From Bacteroidia bacterium (GTDB lineage: Bacteria; Bacteroidota; Bacteroidia; M30B66), in the NCBI GenBank assembly GCA_019695235.1, contig JAIBAI010000011.1:1-60331 (forward strand): a stretch of 60,331 nucleotides of DNA, in the 5' to 3' direction. Under the pieces are notes generated by a model. The model was not told the DNA's origin. It searched no databases and worked only from the letters and a program-made list of their open reading frames with translations. This document shows positions 27,471-35,895 of this stretch, in pieces; position 1 is the stretch's first letter, and each line of letters starts with the position of its first letter. Position numbers and translations under genes: made by a program.

Positions 27471-28469
27471 TTACGCTGTAATTAAAATTTTCTTTCTGTA
27501 CGAATTTCCTGCGGCTAACTGTAATTCAAAAATATACAATCCTGAAGGTAAGCCAGTTAATTGCAAGGCGTTGATGCCGTCTGCCATTGCTTGAACACTG
27601 TGGCGTTGTACAATACCGCCGCTGGGTGCGTAAATGCGAATTGTTGCATTTCCGCTCTGAGGGGTACTAAAGTATACGACTCCCCTGGCAGGTTGAGGCC
27701 AAAGCCTAATGCCGTCGTGCACATCAGAAGGGATACTTGCTGAAGCTTCATTTTGATGAATTACCCCAACAGCATCCAGGTCGAAACCACCCTGCGGAAA
27801 AGGTGTTGGCCAGGGGTCGCGTACAATACGCCCTGATGCATCCCTGCTACAATATGCGGGCTGCTTGGTTCCCACAACATCCACAATCCGTATGTGCGTG
27901 ATGTTGCCGAGGTCAAGGCCGGATGAATCCTTCAATTCGTCAAGATCAAAGGGAGTGCCATACAAGGCCGGATATTTGCCGGCGAGATTGTTCAGGTGCT
28001 CAGGGTACAAGGTGTCAAAGCCTGTAAGTACAGCATTCGTGTCGGTTAAGGAAGCTGAGGGGAAGCGCACATAGCGCTCCCCGTCAGAACTTACTTCCAC
28101 AAAAGCCAATTCAAGGAACAGGCCATCGAAACTGTTTTCAAAAACAGCAAAATCCCATCCTTCTCCATTGCGGACCGGTAAGGCAAACTGTAGAACAGCT
28201 GCGCCCCCGTCACCCAAACTTACGATACCGTTTGCACCTGCTTTACCCAGGGCAAAATCAGGGGTACCAGTTGTGACATAACCAAGACTGTCGGCGTCAA
28301 TTTGCATTGGCCCGCGCTGCACTTCTGCTTTGGTGGCCCAGGCAATAAAGGCACTGCTGTCTTTGTGCATGGCTGTTGTACCTTCCTGGCCTACCCCCGG
28401 CGCATATTGACCGTACAGGGCACCCTGAATGCACATCAGGAAAAGGAAAATTGAGCTGCTGTTTTTCAT
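27471..28469 (-). CDS. T9SS-exported surface protein of the cobalamin locus
   Basis: 332 residues with an N-terminal signal peptide (FLFLMCIQGALYGQ). The main domain (about 50-245) has FALGKAGANGIVSLGDGGAAV, an NGEGWDFAVFENSF turn and PQGGFDLDAVGVI. These are the same landmarks seen twice in the protein at 880-2580. The last 80 residues (IRLWPQPARG onward) are a type A T9SS sorting domain. It starts four bases after the end of the DUF4465 gene and is third in the riboswitch-led operon, so a part in binding or handing over cobalamin at the surface is inferred. No direct binding motif is recognisable. Confidence 0.8.
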   Translation of the reverse strand: MKNSSSIFLFLMCIQGALYGQYAPGVGQEGTTAMHKDSSAFIAWATKAEVQRGPMQIDADSLGYVTTGTPDFALGKAGANGIVSLGDGGAAVLQFALPVRNGEGWDFAVFENSFDGLFLELAFVEVSSDGERYVRFPSASLTDTNAVLTGFDTLYPEHLNNLAGKYPALYGTPFDLDELKDSSGLDLGNITHIRIVDVVGTKQPAYCSRDASGRIVRDPWPTPFPQGGFDLDAVGVIHQNEASASIPSDVHDGIRLWPQPARGVVYFSTPQSGNATIRIYAPSGGIVQRHSVQAMADGINALQLTGLPSGLYIFELQLAAGNSYRKKILITA

Positions 28470-28473
28470 GTTT

Positions 28474-29448
28474 TTATTTTGTCAGAACCACTCTTTGCAG
28501 GCGGGCTTCTTTCTCTGATGCAAGGCGGATGAAATAAATGCCCGAAGCATGCGAAGAAATATCCATTGTGGTTTGCCCCTTTGCAATAGTGAAACGCGAA
28601 ACAACTAAACCTTGTAAATTGATAACTTCAACATTACCTGAATACGGTGCTGTGAAGTGCAAAATTCCGGAAGATGGGTTAGGGTAGATGTTCAGCTCGG
28701 GTTGAGTGCTATGCTCTGCAATGCCTTGTGCTGCTCCGGCTGTGATAAGATTGTCAATGCAAAAATACAAAGGTGTATTGATGCCAAAATCTCCAACATC
28801 GCTTGATTCAAAATAATAAGCAACACTGTCAACATTGCCAAGGGCAGTGAAATCAACCCAGGTCCAGTCTTTGATGATATAATTTGGTGCTTCTGTTGAA
28901 TAATCTGCCAAATAGAAGATAACGCTGTCTTCTTTTGCATTGCCATCCAGGTATCCTTTAAATATTACCCGGAAGAAATCAGAATCAAAGCCACCATCGC
29001 CACCGAATTTTTTTGAAAATGCATTGCCGTTTAACATTGTCATATAGGCATTGGTGGTGTTGTTGATAAATGCACCCTGCACCGGTTGACCTTTTGCATC
29101 ACCTTGTAAAAGAAAATATCCATTGGTAGTATTTACAGCGTATGTAGCTGAACCATTATAGCCAGAACCACTGATAGCACTGTACATATTGGTGTAATCA
29201 CCGTTGATGGTGTCTTTCATGGTACTCAGCGCAAAGCCTGATGACCAAAACCCACCGTAGGATGTATCCCATACAGTAGGGAACCAGGCATTACCGCTTG
29301 TGAATCCTTTGGCCGAATCGCCTGAGCCATTCCAGTAAGAATCTGCTGCAAGTTCGCGCTCTTCAAAGTCTGAAGTAACCTGGGCCATAGCACTGTGACT
29401 GAAAATAGCAAGAAGAAGAATTGTTGAAATTTGTTTTAAGTGTTTCAT
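28474..29448 (-). CDS. DUF4465 protein with T9SS sorting domain, cobalamin locus
   Basis: 324 residues from the ATG at 29448; the frame extends further upstream but the signal peptide (MKHLKQISTILLLAIFSHSA, then MAQ) begins here. The body matches DUF4465: FEERELAADSYWNGSGDSAK, GGFWSSGFALS, NYTNMYSAISGSG-like strands, and KDWTWVDFTALGNVDSVAYY with PLYFCIDNL. The last 75 residues are a T9SS type A sorting domain. It lies 13 bp after the TonB-receptor gene, on the same riboswitch-controlled transcript. A surface cobalamin-capture role is inferred from position only. Confidence 0.85.
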   Translation of the reverse strand: MKHLKQISTILLLAIFSHSAMAQVTSDFEERELAADSYWNGSGDSAKGFTSGNAWFPTVWDTSYGGFWSSGFALSTMKDTINGDYTNMYSAISGSGYNGSATYAVNTTNGYFLLQGDAKGQPVQGAFINNTTNAYMTMLNGNAFSKKFGGDGGFDSDFFRVIFKGYLDGNAKEDSVIFYLADYSTEAPNYIIKDWTWVDFTALGNVDSVAYYFESSDVGDFGINTPLYFCIDNLITAGAAQGIAEHSTQPELNIYPNPSSGILHFTAPYSGNVEVINLQGLVVSRFTIAKGQTTMDISSHASGIYFIRLASEKEARLQRVVLTK

Positions 29449-29461
29449 GGGTTTGTTTTGT

Positions 29462-31369
29462 TTATGATGTTTGTTTAGAGATGAAAAATTGTATTCCTGC
29501 ATGCCATGATCTTAGCGGCATCGGACGCCATGCCACCACTTCATAAGTGCTGTTAAGTAAATTGCGGCATGAGAAAAATAGCTGATTCGAAAAATTTCCG
29601 GTTTTTATATTTATTCGAATACCTGCATCTGCCAAAAAATACCCCGGCAAGCGCTGCGTGTTGTCACTCAGGGTATAACGTATACCGGTATAATTCGACT
29701 GAACAAACACAGTAAGTGAAGCCCTGGAGTATTCAATGTGTCCGGCGGCCAGCCATGCAGGTGTATATATGAGCTGATGTTCGGGCAAACTGTACCATTT
29801 GTCTGTGTCAGTAATTTCTCCGGCTAATACATGCTGAGCGTTCAGTGAAACCACCCATCTGTTTGAACCATTCTGATAAGCATATTTTAGGGAGGTTCCC
29901 AAGCCCATGCTTCTTGCTTGTTTGATGTTTTCAGGAGCCCAGTAAGAGGCACCAGGAATCCATAAAATCCGGTTGTTAATTTGATTCTGAAATACCTCCC
30001 CTGACCATGAAATAGTGCTTTTTGAAAACCTGGTAACATACTCAAGTGAAAGCTCGGCTGAATGCCCACGTTCTGGTTTTAATTCCGGATTACCTCCCGG
30101 TATCCAATACAAATCGTTCAAGGTCGGAATCCTAAAAATACCTGCAACTTGTGAACGTAATTTGAGTGAGCTATTTAGCGCCCATGAGGCCGACAGCGAA
30201 GGGGTCAGTGGGGCAAAGGTGCCATCAAACCATTCCTGCCTGAATGATAAGAGACTTACAAGTCTTTTATTTAACCAAAAACTTTGTATTGAAGTAAATA
30301 AAGCTGCTCTTTGCTGGGTACGCAAGGCTACCTGATAGCCATCAACATTTGCTGTATTGAATGTGTGGTTTATCCCGGCCTGAAGCCAATGCCTTCCATT
30401 GTTAAAAGGTGATTTCCACTCAGCTTCCTGCACGAGTGAATAGGCGTTATTTTGTGCATATAATCCACTAAGTGAATCGTTAAAATGAATCTTTTCACTG
30501 AAATAACCTGAACGAACATAGATTTCGCCCCTGCCTGCCTGAGCCTTCCAAAGAACAGAGGCTCTGATGAAATAATCAAATTGATGGGCAAATGCCATCG
30601 GGGTTGTAACCAAAGGAGGAATGTCGCGGTTGCTATGCTGGTGCCAGACAGATGCCTTCAGCAATTGCTGTTTGCCGAGAGAAATGTTTACGTTTCCACT
30701 TATCGCTGTTTGGCTGATGCCAGCATGCTGTTGAATTGTCAGCGGAAGACCTGGCAGAGCTGTATTACGGTATTGGTAATTGTTTGCAAAGTCCTGGTGA
30801 AAAGCCCTCAATGATACCGTAATGCGTTTTTTTACCAGGCTGCTTCTGATAAAGGTGGTACGGTTGTTCCATGAGCCATTTTGCTGACCTATTTGCAACG
30901 AGCTGATACTATCATTACTCGAAAGGTGCAGGGTGCCTCCTGCTGCGCTGCTACCCCAAAGGGCAGAGCCTGCCCCCGGTTGCAGGGTGAAACGATCAAA
31001 AAGTATGGGTGAAACAAGGTTCAGGTCTGATTGGCCATTCATGCTGCTTTGAATGTTAAATCCGTTCCATATAAGGGCCGTATGCGCTGCACCCATCCCG
31101 CGAAGAGAAGGGGAAGCCAAACTGCCATTGCTGTTCATCCGGATAAACATATTGCCTGATTGCGACAGCAATTCTCCCAGACTGAAGCTACCTGTATAAC
31201 GAATGTCTTTGCTGTCGAAATGGTACTGTGCTAAACCAGGGTTGGAGGAGGGGTGACGGTTTTGAAACACCTCAAATAATGGTAACGTGTCACGACGAAG
31301 CACTTGTGCATAAGAGAACCTTACACAAAACACAAAAACAATTAAAGGTACAAAAACTGTCCTGTTCAT
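29462..31369 (-). CDS. btuB: TonB-dependent outer-membrane receptor, BtuB-like (cobalamin uptake)
   Basis: 635 residues from the ATG at 31369 (an in-frame TTG at 31381 is less likely). A signal peptide is followed by a plug domain with GSFSLGELLSQSGNMFIR, SLRGMGAAHTALIWNGF and QPGAGSALWGSSAAGGTLHL, then a 22-strand barrel pattern. There is no N-terminal carboxypeptidase-like domain, unlike SusC proteins. It imports a ligand using TonB energy. The ligand is taken to be cobalamin because a cobalamin riboswitch covers the 5' leader. Two exported accessory proteins follow. No ABC transporter (btuCDF) is in the window. Confidence 0.9.
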   Translation of the reverse strand: MNRTVFVPLIVFVFCVRFSYAQVLRRDTLPLFEVFQNRHPSSNPGLAQYHFDSKDIRYTGSFSLGELLSQSGNMFIRMNSNGSLASPSLRGMGAAHTALIWNGFNIQSSMNGQSDLNLVSPILFDRFTLQPGAGSALWGSSAAGGTLHLSSNDSISSLQIGQQNGSWNNRTTFIRSSLVKKRITVSLRAFHQDFANNYQYRNTALPGLPLTIQQHAGISQTAISGNVNISLGKQQLLKASVWHQHSNRDIPPLVTTPMAFAHQFDYFIRASVLWKAQAGRGEIYVRSGYFSEKIHFNDSLSGLYAQNNAYSLVQEAEWKSPFNNGRHWLQAGINHTFNTANVDGYQVALRTQQRAALFTSIQSFWLNKRLVSLLSFRQEWFDGTFAPLTPSLSASWALNSSLKLRSQVAGIFRIPTLNDLYWIPGGNPELKPERGHSAELSLEYVTRFSKSTISWSGEVFQNQINNRILWIPGASYWAPENIKQARSMGLGTSLKYAYQNGSNRWVVSLNAQHVLAGEITDTDKWYSLPEHQLIYTPAWLAAGHIEYSRASLTVFVQSNYTGIRYTLSDNTQRLPGYFLADAGIRINIKTGNFSNQLFFSCRNLLNSTYEVVAWRPMPLRSWHAGIQFFISKQTS

Positions 31370-31477
31370 TTTCCTGTTCAAACCGGGAAATTGGCTGAAA
31401 CAGGGATACGGAATGAAGCAATCCGGACTTGCCCGTTGCAGCGCCTTTTTTCCCGAAAGCGTGAAACATCTGGCCTA

Positions 31478-31632
31478 AGGCAGGTCTTCTGACTTGATTC
31501 AACCCGGATGGCCTTCCCTTCAACAGAAAGTGGCCTTTGTATATCCGGGTTCTATACGAACCTTACAGCAGCGGGCACTGTTCCTGATTTTAACAGGATT
31601 CCCTTTTCATCACCCGAAGGTGAACCTGAAGC
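31478..31632 (-). promoter_or_regulatory. Cobalamin riboswitch in the btuB leader
   Basis: Read on the minus strand, the leader shows the B12-box layout. From 5' to 3' it has a CAGGTT P1 strand, AAGGGAATCC, a stem CCTGT/ACAGG region, AACAGTGCCCGC, GCTGCTGTAAGG, AAGGCCACT, GGGAAGGCC and finally AAGTCAGAAGACCTG. The CAGGTT and GACCTG strands close P1. It ends about 110 nt before the btuB ATG, leaving room for an expression platform. High cobalamin should switch the operon off. Confidence 0.92.
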
Positions 31633-31636
31633 CGGG

Positions 31637-31644
31637 CAAATGTA
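31637..31644 (-). promoter_or_regulatory. -7 box TACATTTG of the btuB operon
   Basis: Exact TAnnTTTG on the minus strand, placing the transcription start near 31631, right at the 5' end of the riboswitch aptamer. Confidence 0.7.
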
Positions 31645-31735
31645 AAAATTATTTGCTTAACCCTCAATTCAAATATTGCAAATTGATGTTTAAAATTCTG
31701 TGTAAATATTTGAAATTAGAGAGTTTGTTTGTTGC

Positions 31736-32161
31736 CTAATTCTTGGGTTGACCATTGCTAAGATAGTATTGGGCACTTACCAGCTGATCGTCAATATATT
31801 CACCTTCACTTTCAAGCACTCCGCTGCTGTACCAGCGGCTAAATTTGCCGTTTAATTTGTCGTCCTTATAGGTGCTTTCACTGATTTTTACCCCCTTGGC
31901 ATCCCAGATAGTCCATAACCCGTCACGTTTACCATGAACAAAATTTCCCTGCATTTGCTTTTTCCCATTTTCGTAAAACCATGTCCATTGACCTTCGTCC
32001 TTCCCGTTAACATGTTGACCACTTATCCTAATTTGTCCGTTCTCGTATTGTGGCTGCTCAGTATTGTATTTATAGGTAACCCAAATAGATGTCAGTACTA
32101 TCGCCAAAACAACGAGACGGTGGTAGCGCAGATTTTTCTTGAAAATGGAGCGGTCGGCCAT
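31736..32161 (-). CDS. Membrane-anchored MORN-repeat protein
   Basis: 141 residues from the ATG at 32161 (a TTG at 32188 is less likely). One hydrophobic segment (LVVLAIVLTSIWVTY, about residues 17-31) precedes five MORN-like repeats such as GKDEGQWTWFYENGKKQMQG, HGKRDGLWTIWDAKG, KLNGKFSRWYSSG and a final YLSNGQPKN. The repeat region should lie outside the cytoplasm. Function is unknown. It is last in the apparent molybdenum-cofactor operon, 23 bp after a small unknown gene, but may be an unrelated passenger. Confidence 0.7.
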   Translation of the reverse strand: MADRSIFKKNLRYHRLVVLAIVLTSIWVTYKYNTEQPQYENGQIRISGQHVNGKDEGQWTWFYENGKKQMQGNFVHGKRDGLWTIWDAKGVKISESTYKDDKLNGKFSRWYSSGVLESEGEYIDDQLVSAQYYLSNGQPKN

Positions 32162-32184
32162 TTGAACTCGTACTGTAGGATTAA

Positions 32185-32568
32185 TCAATTGTCGTACATT
32201 CTCAAATCCTTTGTCTTGTCCATCTCTAAAACATAAACGCTTGTAGGGTGTATCACATGAATATCAATGCCAAAATGAATGATTTTTTCATCCTGAAGCG
32301 CTTTCAAATCATTGTGGTGCTTATCGTTATACGAAAATACAAAAAATTGTTTGTCGTTAAAATAGTCTAACAATTTTGATACAGTCATTGATAAAGGCTC
32401 GTTGAAACTGCCCTTTTCTTGTAACGCTGCGTAGGAGTCTTTATACTCTTTTTCGAATATTTCCTGCATGCTTTCATGCGCTTTAAACAAATCGTCAATG
32501 CTTTTTATTTCCCAGATTGACATATTGTCATACATCCGGTAATTGTTGCGAAAATCAGTAATAGTCAT
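32185..32568 (-). CDS. Uncharacterised small soluble protein at the end of the Moco operon
   Basis: 127 residues with no signal peptide or membrane segment. Acidic and helix-rich in the first two thirds (IDDLFKAHESMQEIFEKEY), then a beta-rich part (KIIHFGIDIHVIHPTSVYVLEM). The pentapeptide RMYDN occurs near both ends (residues 11-15 and the C-terminus). I recognise no family. The ATG lies 11 bp after the moaC-moaB stop, so it is probably on the same transcript. Confidence 0.6.
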   Translation of the reverse strand: MTITDFRNNYRMYDNMSIWEIKSIDDLFKAHESMQEIFEKEYKDSYAALQEKGSFNEPLSMTVSKLLDYFNDKQFFVFSYNDKHHNDLKALQDEKIIHFGIDIHVIHPTSVYVLEMDKTKDLRMYDN

Positions 32569-32579
32569 CGTTGGTTTAT

Positions 32580-33491
32580 TTAAAAGTGTTGTGCCCCTTC
32601 AAGTACCCTGAAGATGTGTAAGACGGAAGGAAAGAGTGCATCCATTGTTTCGCGGGCTCCCTTGGTTGAACCTGGCAGGGCAAGCACAAGCGTATTGCCT
32701 TTCATGCCGGCCAGGCTGCGCGAGAGCATAGAGAATGGGGTACGTTGCTGCCCGTAACTCCTTGCCGCTTCCATGATGCCTGGTATTTCCCGGTCGAGCA
32801 ACGGCCTGATTGCTTCGGGAGTCACATCCCGTGGCGAAAGCCCTGTACCGCCGGTAAACAAAATTATATCAATGTTTGCATTAACAGCCTGCATCAGTTG
32901 CTCTTCAATCTGCACCTGCTCATCCGGGATGATGACATAGCCGTCAATCTGAACTCCACAAGTTTCAAGCTTACTAATAATCGCTTTGCCTGCCTTGTCT
33001 TCCTTTTTCCCTGAGGAAATACTGTCTGAACATACTACCACACTTGCCTTTAACTCTCTGCTGAGGAAATCTTTGAAATCTGATTTGCCCCCTTTCTTTT
33101 GCAATAATTTGATGGTGCTAATCTCAATCTCTTTGTCAATGGGCTTTAGCATATCGTACATCGTTAGGGCGACTACTGATACGCCATGCATGGCTTCTAC
33201 TTCAACCCCCGTTTTGTAAATGGTATGCACTTCCATTTCTATATGTATCTCCAGTTCATGTATTGCATAACTTACGGCAGTATACTCTACCGGCAATGGA
33301 TGGCAATCAGGAATCATATCGCTGGTACGTTTTACCGCGAACAGCCCGGCGGTCTTGGCCATCTCAAAAACATCGCCTTTAGGTACCGTTTTGTTTTTTA
33401 TAGCTGCGATGGTTTCAGGGCGACTCACCTTTACAATAGCCTGGGCAACGGCTTGCCGGAGACTGTCAGCTTTATGGGTAATATTTACCAT
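32580..33491 (-). CDS. moaC: Bifunctional molybdenum cofactor protein MoaC-MoaB fusion
   Basis: 303 residues from the ATG at 33491, 11 bp after moaE; a TTG at 33521 would overlap moaE. The first 145 residues are MoaC (cyclic pyranopterin monophosphate synthase), with KGDVFEMAKTAGLFAVKRTS, DCHPLPV and TGVEVEAMHGVSVVALTMYD. From about residue 153 to the end is a MoaB/MogA domain (molybdopterin adenylyltransferase type), with FTGGTGLSPRDVTPE and LPGSTKGARETMDAL. The fusion thus covers an early and a late step of the pathway. Confidence 0.93.
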   Translation of the reverse strand: MVNITHKADSLRQAVAQAIVKVSRPETIAAIKNKTVPKGDVFEMAKTAGLFAVKRTSDMIPDCHPLPVEYTAVSYAIHELEIHIEMEVHTIYKTGVEVEAMHGVSVVALTMYDMLKPIDKEIEISTIKLLQKKGGKSDFKDFLSRELKASVVVCSDSISSGKKEDKAGKAIISKLETCGVQIDGYVIIPDEQVQIEEQLMQAVNANIDIILFTGGTGLSPRDVTPEAIRPLLDREIPGIMEAARSYGQQRTPFSMLSRSLAGMKGNTLVLALPGSTKGARETMDALFPSVLHIFRVLEGAQHF

Positions 33492-33502
33492 AGTAAAATC
33501 AA

Positions 33503-33958
33503 TTATTGGTTCACCTTCCACGAATGGGTATTGTCATGGTATATTTCTTTCCCGAATACGGGTACCTTTGCTTTTATCTCCTCTACTATCCAACGACAGG
33601 CTTCAAATGCCTGCTGACGGTGGCGGGCAGAAACAAACACAAAAAGACAAATCTCTCCTGCATTTACAGTGCCAATACTATGATAAATATGCATGCAGAT
33701 GATTTCAAATTTCTTGAAAGCAGCCTCACGAATCGTATGAAACTGCTCTTCTGCCATTTCCTCGTACACTGAAAACTCGATGGAACTCACCTGCGACGAC
33801 CCGGATACATCGCTTCTAACCTGCCCGAGAAAAATATCGTGTGCACCTATGCTTGTCTTTGTACTATGCTTTGCAATCGAATTGGCAATTGCATCAGGTT
33901 GGATAGCCCCCTGAACCAGTACCTTTCCGGACTTCTTATTTGCATTTGTTTTATCCAT
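33503..33958 (-). CDS. moaE: Molybdopterin synthase catalytic subunit
   Basis: 151 residues. MoaE transfers sulfur from MoaD thiocarboxylate to cyclic pyranopterin to make molybdopterin. Family blocks: FLGQVRSD, SIEFSVYEEMAEEQ, IYHSIGTVNAGE, VFVSARHRQQAFEACRWIVE, and KAKVPVFGKEIY with the catalytic lysine near the C-terminus. Its first eight bases overlap the end of the moeB-rhodanese gene, indicating tight coupling. Confidence 0.95.
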   Translation of the reverse strand: MDKTNANKKSGKVLVQGAIQPDAIANSIAKHSTKTSIGAHDIFLGQVRSDVSGSSQVSSIEFSVYEEMAEEQFHTIREAAFKKFEIICMHIYHSIGTVNAGEICLFVFVSARHRQQAFEACRWIVEEIKAKVPVFGKEIYHDNTHSWKVNQ

Positions 33959-35084
33959 AAACCGCTGTATTAAAAATTGAATTTATACCACCCTCAAGAT
34001 TGAATAAATTATTATATTGAAATTCTTCCTGTAAAATTTTAATAGCTCTCTGCGAGCGTTTGCCACTTTGACAAAAAATAACCACCTGATGCTCTTTTGA
34101 AATGTCAATTGCCCGCTCCCGGATTTCACCTAAAGGAATCTGAACAGCGTTCCACTCAGCCATCCTGGGTAATTCATCATGTTCTCTCACATCAATTATC
34201 TGAACAAACTGCCCTTGTGATAACAGCTGTTTGAACGCTGAAAATGAAATGTTTTTTATTGTTTGAAATGTATTGTTGCTGCATGAAAGGTCATAGTTAT
34301 ATTGCTTAAAAGTTTCTGCCGTATTCGGAACTTCAGGTCCGATACTTCCAGGGGTGTCAATCAAAAAACATTCAATACTTAAGTTAAGGGCATTTACCGT
34401 TAGAATTTTTCCGGATAGCACTTCACCTATATCTGCAATAATTTTTATCACTTCATTTGCCTGAAGCATTCCGATTATTCCGGGCAAAATGCCTAAAACA
34501 CCGTTCTCTGAACAGTTTCTAATTGCATCAACGCTTGTGGCATCCGGAAAAAGATGTCGGTATTGAGGACCTCGTTGTCCTTCATTCTCATTGAAGTTAA
34601 AAACCGCAACCTGCCCCTCAAACCGATGTACTGAGCCGTAAACCATCGGTCGCCCCGTAATTACACTGGCATCATTGACCATGTACCGTGTTGCAAAATT
34701 GTCTGTGCCGTCAACTATAACATCATAATTGCCTAAAATGTCAAGGGCATTGTCGGTAGTCAGTCGCACCGGAAACCCCTTAAAGTGAATATTTGGGTTC
34801 TGCTGACTTAGTCTGCTAATAGCTGCTTCGACCTTTGTGCTACCAATATCGTGGGTAGTATAGAGCACTTGCCTTTGTAAATTCGACAATGCTACTATAT
34901 CGTTATCCACAATCCCAATATGCCCCACGCCAGCAGCTGTGAGATACTGCAATACCGGGCATCCAAGTCCTCCGGCACCAACCACCAACACCCGCCCATT
35001 TTTGAGTTTTTCCTGACCGTCTATCCCGAATGAAGGCAGGAGCAAATGGCGGCTGTATCTGGTTATTTCTTCTGTGCTAAACAT
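33951..35084 (-). CDS. moeB: MoeB/ThiF-type adenylyltransferase fused to a rhodanese domain
   Basis: 377 residues. The E1-like part (about 1-245) adenylates the MoaD C-terminus: GAGGLGCPVLQYLTAAGVG, SNLQRQVLYTTHDIGSTK and GTDNFATRYMVND are clear, with NCSENGVLGILPG further on. The zinc-binding CxxC pairs of E. coli MoeB are missing; QYRHLFPD stands where CYRCLFP is usual. The C-terminal rhodanese domain (about 270-377) has IDVREHDELPRM and an active-site cysteine in VVIFCQSGKRSQRA, so it may supply the sulfur. The ATG directly abuts the moaD stop. Confidence 0.9.
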   Translation of the reverse strand: MFSTEEITRYSRHLLLPSFGIDGQEKLKNGRVLVVGAGGLGCPVLQYLTAAGVGHIGIVDNDIVALSNLQRQVLYTTHDIGSTKVEAAISRLSQQNPNIHFKGFPVRLTTDNALDILGNYDVIVDGTDNFATRYMVNDASVITGRPMVYGSVHRFEGQVAVFNFNENEGQRGPQYRHLFPDATSVDAIRNCSENGVLGILPGIIGMLQANEVIKIIADIGEVLSGKILTVNALNLSIECFLIDTPGSIGPEVPNTAETFKQYNYDLSCSNNTFQTIKNISFSAFKQLLSQGQFVQIIDVREHDELPRMAEWNAVQIPLGEIRERAIDISKEHQVVIFCQSGKRSQRAIKILQEEFQYNNLFNLEGGINSIFNTAVYG

Positions 35085-35321
35085 TTATCCTCCGGCAAAT
35101 GGTGGCAGGAAAGCAACTTCACTACCAGGTTGAAGTTGTACGTTACCCTGAATAACTTTCATGTTAACTGCCAGCCGGTATGGACTTTGTTTCAGTTCAG
35201 GAAAAGTCTTATTTATACTTTGTATCAGCGCTGTTGTGTCGGCAATGAATGGGATATGTAAATCTGTTACCCCGGTTATTTCTACCAATTGGCCAAAAAA
35301 TTTCAACTTAATATTTTCCAT
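35085..35321 (-). CDS. moaD: Molybdopterin synthase sulfur carrier subunit
   Basis: 78 residues from the ATG at 35321 (a TTG at 35348 would overlap mobA further). It is a ubiquitin-like beta-grasp protein: IKLKFFGQLVEITG at the start and VAFLPPFAGG at the end, with the free Gly-Gly C-terminus that becomes the thiocarboxylate. It abuts moeB, its activating enzyme, with no gap, and its start overlaps the mobA stop by 14 bp. Confidence 0.95.
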   Translation of the reverse strand: MENIKLKFFGQLVEITGVTDLHIPFIADTTALIQSINKTFPELKQSPYRLAVNMKVIQGNVQLQPGSEVAFLPPFAGG

Positions 35322-35895
35322 AAAACTTTGTTTGTGTGTTAAGTTCAAAGGGGGTATTTAGGTTGATAAAGTTTTCATGAAAATTCTCCTGGGTGCTCAC
35401 ATCAATTCTTTTGGTATCGAAGCTGTTTATGGCAACATTCATCTTCCATTCTTTAAGGTCTATGAGCTGTTTCAACATACCGGTACATTGCTTTGAATAA
35501 TAGGCACACAACGGCTCCGGCACGTTATGATGAATCGGTAGGGCAATGTCAGTATTATCTGAATGTTTTAAGATATATTGAAGCATCTTTGTACTGATAA
35601 AGGGGATGTCACAACTAAGGACAAAATTGTCTTTTGTATTGCTATTCATAAGCCCGGTGTAAATACCGCCGATGGGGCCGCAGGGTGCTACTAAATCACT
35701 AAAGACACGATAACCCAGGTTATCATAGTGGTTTGAGTTGGCGATAATAATGATCTGCGAAACCAAAGGTGAAACGGCATCAATAACATGTTGAATAAGT
35801 ATCTTGTTGTTTAAAACAATAAGCCCCTTTTCTTGCCCCATTCTTGAGCTTTTGCCGCCTGCCAAAATAATACCGGTGGTTTTCATTCTATTCAT
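35308..35895 (-). CDS. mobA: Molybdenum cofactor guanylyltransferase
   Basis: 195 residues. MobA attaches GMP to the cofactor, giving the bis-MGD form that NarG needs. The nucleotide-binding opening TGIILAGGKSSRMGQEKGL is complete; further blocks are APCGPIGGIYTGLMNS and FVLSCDIPFIS. ATGs exist at 35895 and 35886; the first overlaps the TSUP stop by four bases and is preferred. Same operon as moaD and moeB. Confidence 0.94.
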   Translation of the reverse strand: MNRMKTTGIILAGGKSSRMGQEKGLIVLNNKILIQHVIDAVSPLVSQIIIIANSNHYDNLGYRVFSDLVAPCGPIGGIYTGLMNSNTKDNFVLSCDIPFISTKMLQYILKHSDNTDIALPIHHNVPEPLCAYYSKQCTGMLKQLIDLKEWKMNVAINSFDTKRIDVSTQENFHENFINLNTPFELNTQTKFYGKY

